From Thiobacillus sp. (lineage in GTDB: Bacteria > Pseudomonadota > Gammaproteobacteria > Burkholderiales > Thiobacillaceae), in assembly GCA_011391285.1 (NCBI GenBank), contig JAABQU010000286.1, positions 1-8,875 on the forward strand: a stretch of 8,875 nucleotides of DNA. The letters are read 5' to 3'. The notes below the pieces were generated by a model. The model was not told where the DNA came from. It saw nothing but the letters and a program-made list of their open reading frames with translations, and searched no databases. The position numbers and the translations under genes were made by a program. Each line of letters opens with the position of its first letter. Positions within the stretch are counted from its first letter, which is position 1. Of this stretch, positions 6,194 to 8,875 are shown in pieces.

Positions 6194-6219
6194 CCGGAGC
6201 CTGAGGCTCCGGTTTTCTT
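6194..6219 (+). terminator. Intrinsic terminator between trxC and secB
   Basis: CCGGAGCC (6194-6201) pairs perfectly with GGCTCCGG (6205-6212) around a TGA loop and is followed by TTTTCTT (6213-6219). This is a textbook Rho-independent terminator, 24 nt after the trxC stop codon. It should end most transcripts from the efflux/rhodanese/redox genes. Only 15 nt separate it from the secB start codon, so secB needs its own promoter upstream of the hairpin or depends on read-through. Confidence 0.85.
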
Positions 6220-6234
6220 ATCCAGGGAGACATC

Positions 6235-6693
6235 ATGACCGACGCACAACAACCCGTATTCAACATCGAAAAGCTCTACGTCAAGGACCTGTCGGTGGAA
6301 GTGCCCAACGCCCCCGCCATCTATCTGGAGCGCGAAGCGCCGAAGATCGACATCAACATGTCGACGGACAGCGAGGCGCTGGGCGATGACGTCTACAACA
6401 CCAGCATCACCGTCACAATCACCGCCAAGGTCGGCGACAAGAGCATGTTCCTGGTCGAATGCACCCAGGGCGGCGTCTTCCGCATCCAGAATGTGCCGCA
6501 GGACCAGATTCCGATGGTGCTCGGTATCGGCTGCCCCAACATCGTCTTCCCGTATCTGCGCGAGACCGTGTCCGACGTGGTGATTCGCGCCGGCTTCCCG
6601 CCCCTGATGCTCAACCCGGTCAACTTCGAAGCCCTGTTCGTGCAGAAACAGCAGGCGCAGCAGCAACAGGCTGCCCCCGCGCAAACGCATTGA
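6235..6693 (+). CDS. secB: Protein-export chaperone SecB
   Basis: This 152-residue cytoplasmic chaperone works as a tetramer, keeping preproteins unfolded and handing them to SecA for Sec translocation. Family signatures are clear: FNIEKLYVKDLSVEVPNAP (residues 9-27), the FPYLRETVSDVVIRAGFPP segment, and LNPVNFEAL. The C-terminal tail is glutamine/alanine rich (QKQQAQQQQAAPAQTH); tails vary in this family and contribute to SecA contact. The ribosome binding site AGGGAGA (6224-6230) is four nt before the ATG and immediately follows the trxC terminator. The gene precedes gpsA as in E. coli, but one extra gene (SH3 protein) lies between. Length is normal for the family. Confidence 0.98.
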   Translation: MTDAQQPVFNIEKLYVKDLSVEVPNAPAIYLEREAPKIDINMSTDSEALGDDVYNTSITVTITAKVGDKSMFLVECTQGGVFRIQNVPQDQIPMVLGIGCPNIVFPYLRETVSDVVIRAGFPPLMLNPVNFEALFVQKQQAQQQQAAPAQTH

Positions 6694-6703
6694 GGCAGGT
6701 GCA

Positions 6704-7162
6704 TTGAAACCAGGGCTGCGCCACTTTGGCTGGCTGCTTGCGGCCGGCCTGCTGCTCGCGCTGGCGCCTCCCGCCTCGGCACTGGAGTACCGTAGCACCG
6801 CGCGCATCACCCTGCTCTATGACGCGCCTTCGACCTCGGCCGGAAAAATCGCCATTGCCGGCAGCGGCCTGCCGCTCGAAGTCGTCGTCGATACCGACGC
6901 CTGGGTCAAGGTACGCGACCATAGCGGGCGCCTGGCGTGGATCGAAAAATCCGCGCTCGGCAGTACCAGAAGCATCATGGTCAAGAACGAAACCAGCGTA
7001 GTCAGGCAACAGCCGCGTACCGATGCCGAAGTCGTGTTCAAGGCCGCACGCGGCGTCCTGCTCGAGGTCTACGGCGAAGCGGACAGTTTTGGCTGGCTGC
7101 CGGTGAAACACGCCAACGGCCTGGCCGGCTGGCTTCCCGCGAACGAGGTTTGGGGGCGATGA
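6704..7162 (+). CDS. Secreted protein with two bacterial SH3-like domains
   Basis: This 152-residue protein has a Sec signal peptide (basic start, hydrophobic core at about 10-22, ASA cleavage after residue 26). The remainder contains two SH3b-like repeats, about 27-90 (VKVRDHSGRLAWIEKSALG) and 91-150 (GWLPVKHANGLAGWLPANEVWG). Each repeat ends in a Gly-x-x-GW/AWI-type strand typical of SH3_4-like domains. Such domains usually bind peptidoglycan or peptides in the periplasm; no catalytic domain is attached. The start is a TTG at 6704, supported by AGG at 6697-6699, by the gap of only 10 nt after the secB stop, and by the signal peptide beginning right there. Its stop codon overlaps the gpsA start (ATGA), indicating translational coupling. 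The exact role is unknown. Confidence 0.87.
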   Translation: MKPGLRHFGWLLAAGLLLALAPPASALEYRSTARITLLYDAPSTSAGKIAIAGSGLPLEVVVDTDAWVKVRDHSGRLAWIEKSALGSTRSIMVKNETSVVRQQPRTDAEVVFKAARGVLLEVYGEADSFGWLPVKHANGLAGWLPANEVWGR

Positions 7163-8145
7163 AGCTGTCGGTTCTCGGTGCCGGCGCCTGGGGCACCGCG
7201 CTGGCGTCCAGCTGGGCGCCGCACCATGACGTCACCCTGTGGGGACGCAACGCGGGCGAACTCGACGTCATGCGCGAAACGCAGGTCAACACCCGCTACC
7301 TGCCCGGCTGCCCGCTGCCGGAGGCACTGCATTTCAATCCGGATTTCAACAGCGCCGTCGCGGTGGCGGATCTCCTCGTCATCGCCGTTCCCAGCGGCGG
7401 CCTGCGTTCCACGCTGGCCGCGCTCGCACAGCATCCCGAACTACCGCCCCTGATCTGGGTATGCAAAGGCTTCGAACCCGGTAGCCGCAAGCTGCCGCAT
7501 CAGCTCATTGCCGAGCTGCTGCCCACGCATGGCCAGACCGCTGTGCTTTCCGGCCCGAGCTTTGCCCAGGAAGTCGCGCATGGCTATCCGACCGCGCTTA
7601 CCCTGGCATCACACGACAGCGCACTGGCGCAGCGTCTGGCTGAAACACTCTCCAGCCACCGTCTGCGCATCTACGCGCACAACGATGTCATCGGCGTCGA
7701 GCTCGGTGGCGCGCTGAAAAACGTCATGGCGATTGCCGCCGGCATCTGCGACGGCCTGCAGCTCGGCCACAACGCCCGCGCCGCTCTCATCACCCGCGGG
7801 CTGGCCGAAATGACCCGGCTCGGCTTGCGGCTTGGCGGCCACTTCGAAACCTTCATGGGCCTGTCCGGCCTTGGTGACCTCATCCTCACCACCACCGGCG
7901 ACCTTTCGCGCAACCGCCAGGTCGGGCTTCGTCTTGCGCGTGGCCAGGCGCTCGACGCCATTCTCGCCGAACTCGGCCATGTCGCCGAAGGCGTAACCAC
8001 CGCACCCGAAGTCGCCGCGCTCGCGAGCGAAATGGGGGTGGACATGCCGATTACCCGTACCGTCTGCCAGATGCTGTTTGAGGGCCTGCCTGCCGCGCAG
8101 GCGGTCGATGTCCTGTTGAACCGGGAAATCAAGGCCGAGTTCTGA
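7159..8145 (+). CDS. gpsA: NAD(P)H-dependent glycerol-3-phosphate dehydrogenase
   Basis: This 328-residue cytoplasmic enzyme reduces dihydroxyacetone phosphate to sn-glycerol 3-phosphate, the backbone precursor for phospholipids. The N-terminal Rossmann fold carries GAGAWGTALA at residues 7-16. Further family motifs are VCKGFEPGSRKL, VLSGPSFAQEVA, GGALKNVMAIAAG with the catalytic lysine K187, and GLSGLGDLILTTTGDLSRNRQVG. I chose ATG 7159, not the longer upstream extension in the same frame (to 6937), because the Rossmann motif must sit at the N terminus and the ATG overlaps the stop codon of the SH3 gene. No cysE follows, unlike E. coli; the next gene is convergent, 25 nt away. Length and motifs are complete, so the enzyme should be functional. 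Confidence 0.98.
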   Translation: MKLSVLGAGAWGTALASSWAPHHDVTLWGRNAGELDVMRETQVNTRYLPGCPLPEALHFNPDFNSAVAVADLLVIAVPSGGLRSTLAALAQHPELPPLIWVCKGFEPGSRKLPHQLIAELLPTHGQTAVLSGPSFAQEVAHGYPTALTLASHDSALAQRLAETLSSHRLRIYAHNDVIGVELGGALKNVMAIAAGICDGLQLGHNARAALITRGLAEMTRLGLRLGGHFETFMGLSGLGDLILTTTGDLSRNRQVGLRLARGQALDAILAELGHVAEGVTTAPEVAALASEMGVDMPITRTVCQMLFEGLPAAQAVDVLLNREIKAEF

Positions 8146-8170
8146 GGCGCGAAGCGCGAATCAACCGGCT

Positions 8171-8875
8171 TTAGAAGAGCTCGACCGAACCGCTGAGGGG
8201 CGCGTCCCGCGAGAGTTCGCCGCTCGCCACCAGTTGACTGTAGTCGCAGACCCGGTTGCGCCCCTGTTCCTTGGCGTAGTAGAGCGCCTTGTCTGCCTCC
8301 TGAAATACATAGGGTGGCAAGGTCTGTTCTGCAATGGCGGTGAAGCCGATACTCACCGTTACCTGGCCGACCTGGGGAAAGGCATGATCCTGCACCGCAA
8401 CCCGCACCCGTTCGAGGATGAGCGAGATGGTACCGGGCGGGACGCCCTTGATCAGTGCAACGAACTCCTCCCCGCCGTAACGGAACACCCAATCGACGTC
8501 GCGCAAGGCATTACGTACCAGGCCGGCGAAAATGAGCAGCACCTCGTCGCCCATCAAGTGGCCGTGGTTGTCATTGATGCGCTTGAAATGGTCAATATCG
8601 AACACCGCCAAATAGTCGGCCGTATTGTCGTCGCGCTGCCGATTGTGGCCGCGCATGCGGCCGGCGAGCAGTTCACCCAGCTTCTGTTCCAGTTTTTTCC
8701 GGTTGTAGAGACCGGTCAGGGTGTCACGCTCGCTGTCGAACAAAACCCGGGCAAAATTGGCGTAGATGTTGAGCATGCCATGTGCGATGCGCAGATCGGC
8801 ATCACTCCATTCGGCCTGACGGATCATGATCGCCTTGCGCCGTTCGTCCTGGGCGCCCAGACTGCCCATGAGATA
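8171..8875 (-). CDS. GGDEF-domain diguanylate cyclase, N terminus outside the window
   Basis: The visible 234 residues form the C-terminal part of a diguanylate cyclase, which makes cyclic di-GMP from two GTP. Counting from the Met at 8869, the linker runs to about 45 and the GGDEF domain covers about 48-210. The linker/domain boundary is DTLTGLYNRKKLEQK. The metal-binding stretch is FDIDHFKRINDNHGHLMGDE, and the active-site motif is GGEEF (132-136). A feedback-inhibition I-site RDVD (123-126) lies exactly five residues before it, so the enzyme is probably active and product-inhibited. The frame stays open beyond ATG 8869 to the window edge, and the residues before the GGDEF domain look like the end of a sensor region, so the true start is probably further right. 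The gene is convergent with gpsA and unrelated to its operon. Confidence 0.93.
   Translation of the reverse strand, partial: YLMGSLGAQDERRKAIMIRQAEWSDADLRIAHGMLNIYANFARVLFDSERDTLTGLYNRKKLEQKLGELLAGRMRGHNRQRDDNTADYLAVFDIDHFKRINDNHGHLMGDEVLLIFAGLVRNALRDVDWVFRYGGEEFVALIKGVPPGTISLILERVRVAVQDHAFPQVGQVTVSIGFTAIAEQTLPPYVFQEADKALYYAKEQGRNRVCDYSQLVASGELSRDAPLSGSVELF

Noticed and set aside
6937..7158. N-terminal extension of gpsA
   Set aside because: It is out-of-frame translation of the SH3 gene; the Rossmann GxGxxG motif belongs at the N terminus and ATG 7159 is well placed.
8146..8170. Possible bidirectional terminator between gpsA and the GGDEF gene
   Set aside because: The only stem is a four-pair CGCG...CGCG hairpin with no T run on either side, too weak to call.

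Overview
The window is GC-rich with a strong GC bias at third codon positions, and it carries the gene order rhodanese - grxC - secB - gpsA, which is also found in E. coli as yibN-grxC-secB-gpsA. Together with the protein sequences this points to a proteobacterium, most likely a betaproteobacterium, possibly a sulfur-metabolising type. The genus is inference only. Nine of the eleven genes lie wholly inside the window. The first (an ArsR-type regulator) starts at the window edge, and the last (a GGDEF protein on the minus strand) runs off the right edge.

Layout. (1) 1-303: small ArsR/SmtB-family repressor with two cysteines spaced as in persulfide sensors, followed by a hairpin terminator (324-352). 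(2) 304-484: intergenic region with an AT-rich island holding an inverted repeat and a weak candidate promoter. (3) 485-4970: RND efflux adaptor, RND permease and a small DUF2892/YgaP-type membrane protein, tightly packed and with overlapping ends, so almost certainly one transcript. (4) 4983-6169: membrane-anchored rhodanese, glutaredoxin 3 and zinc-ribbon thioredoxin (TrxC). (5) An intrinsic terminator at 6194-6219, then secB, a secreted SH3-domain protein and gpsA (6235-8145). (6) A convergent diguanylate cyclase gene (8171 to the right edge).

How the genes may work together. The left half looks like a sulfane-sulfur/thiol-stress module: a probable persulfide-sensing repressor next to an RND pump, a DUF2892 membrane protein, an active-site-intact rhodanese and two thiol-disulfide reductants. 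In E. coli the YgaV repressor controls ygaP, which encodes rhodanese plus DUF2892 in one chain. Here those two domains are separate neighbouring genes with an efflux pump placed in front. The right half is the housekeeping block for protein export (SecB) and phospholipid precursor synthesis (GpsA), with TrxC and an SH3 protein inserted relative to E. coli. The most interesting candidate system is the link between the persulfide-type regulator and the RND pump. The pump's substrate cannot be read from sequence. I saw no RNA genes, CRISPR arrays or insertion sequences.
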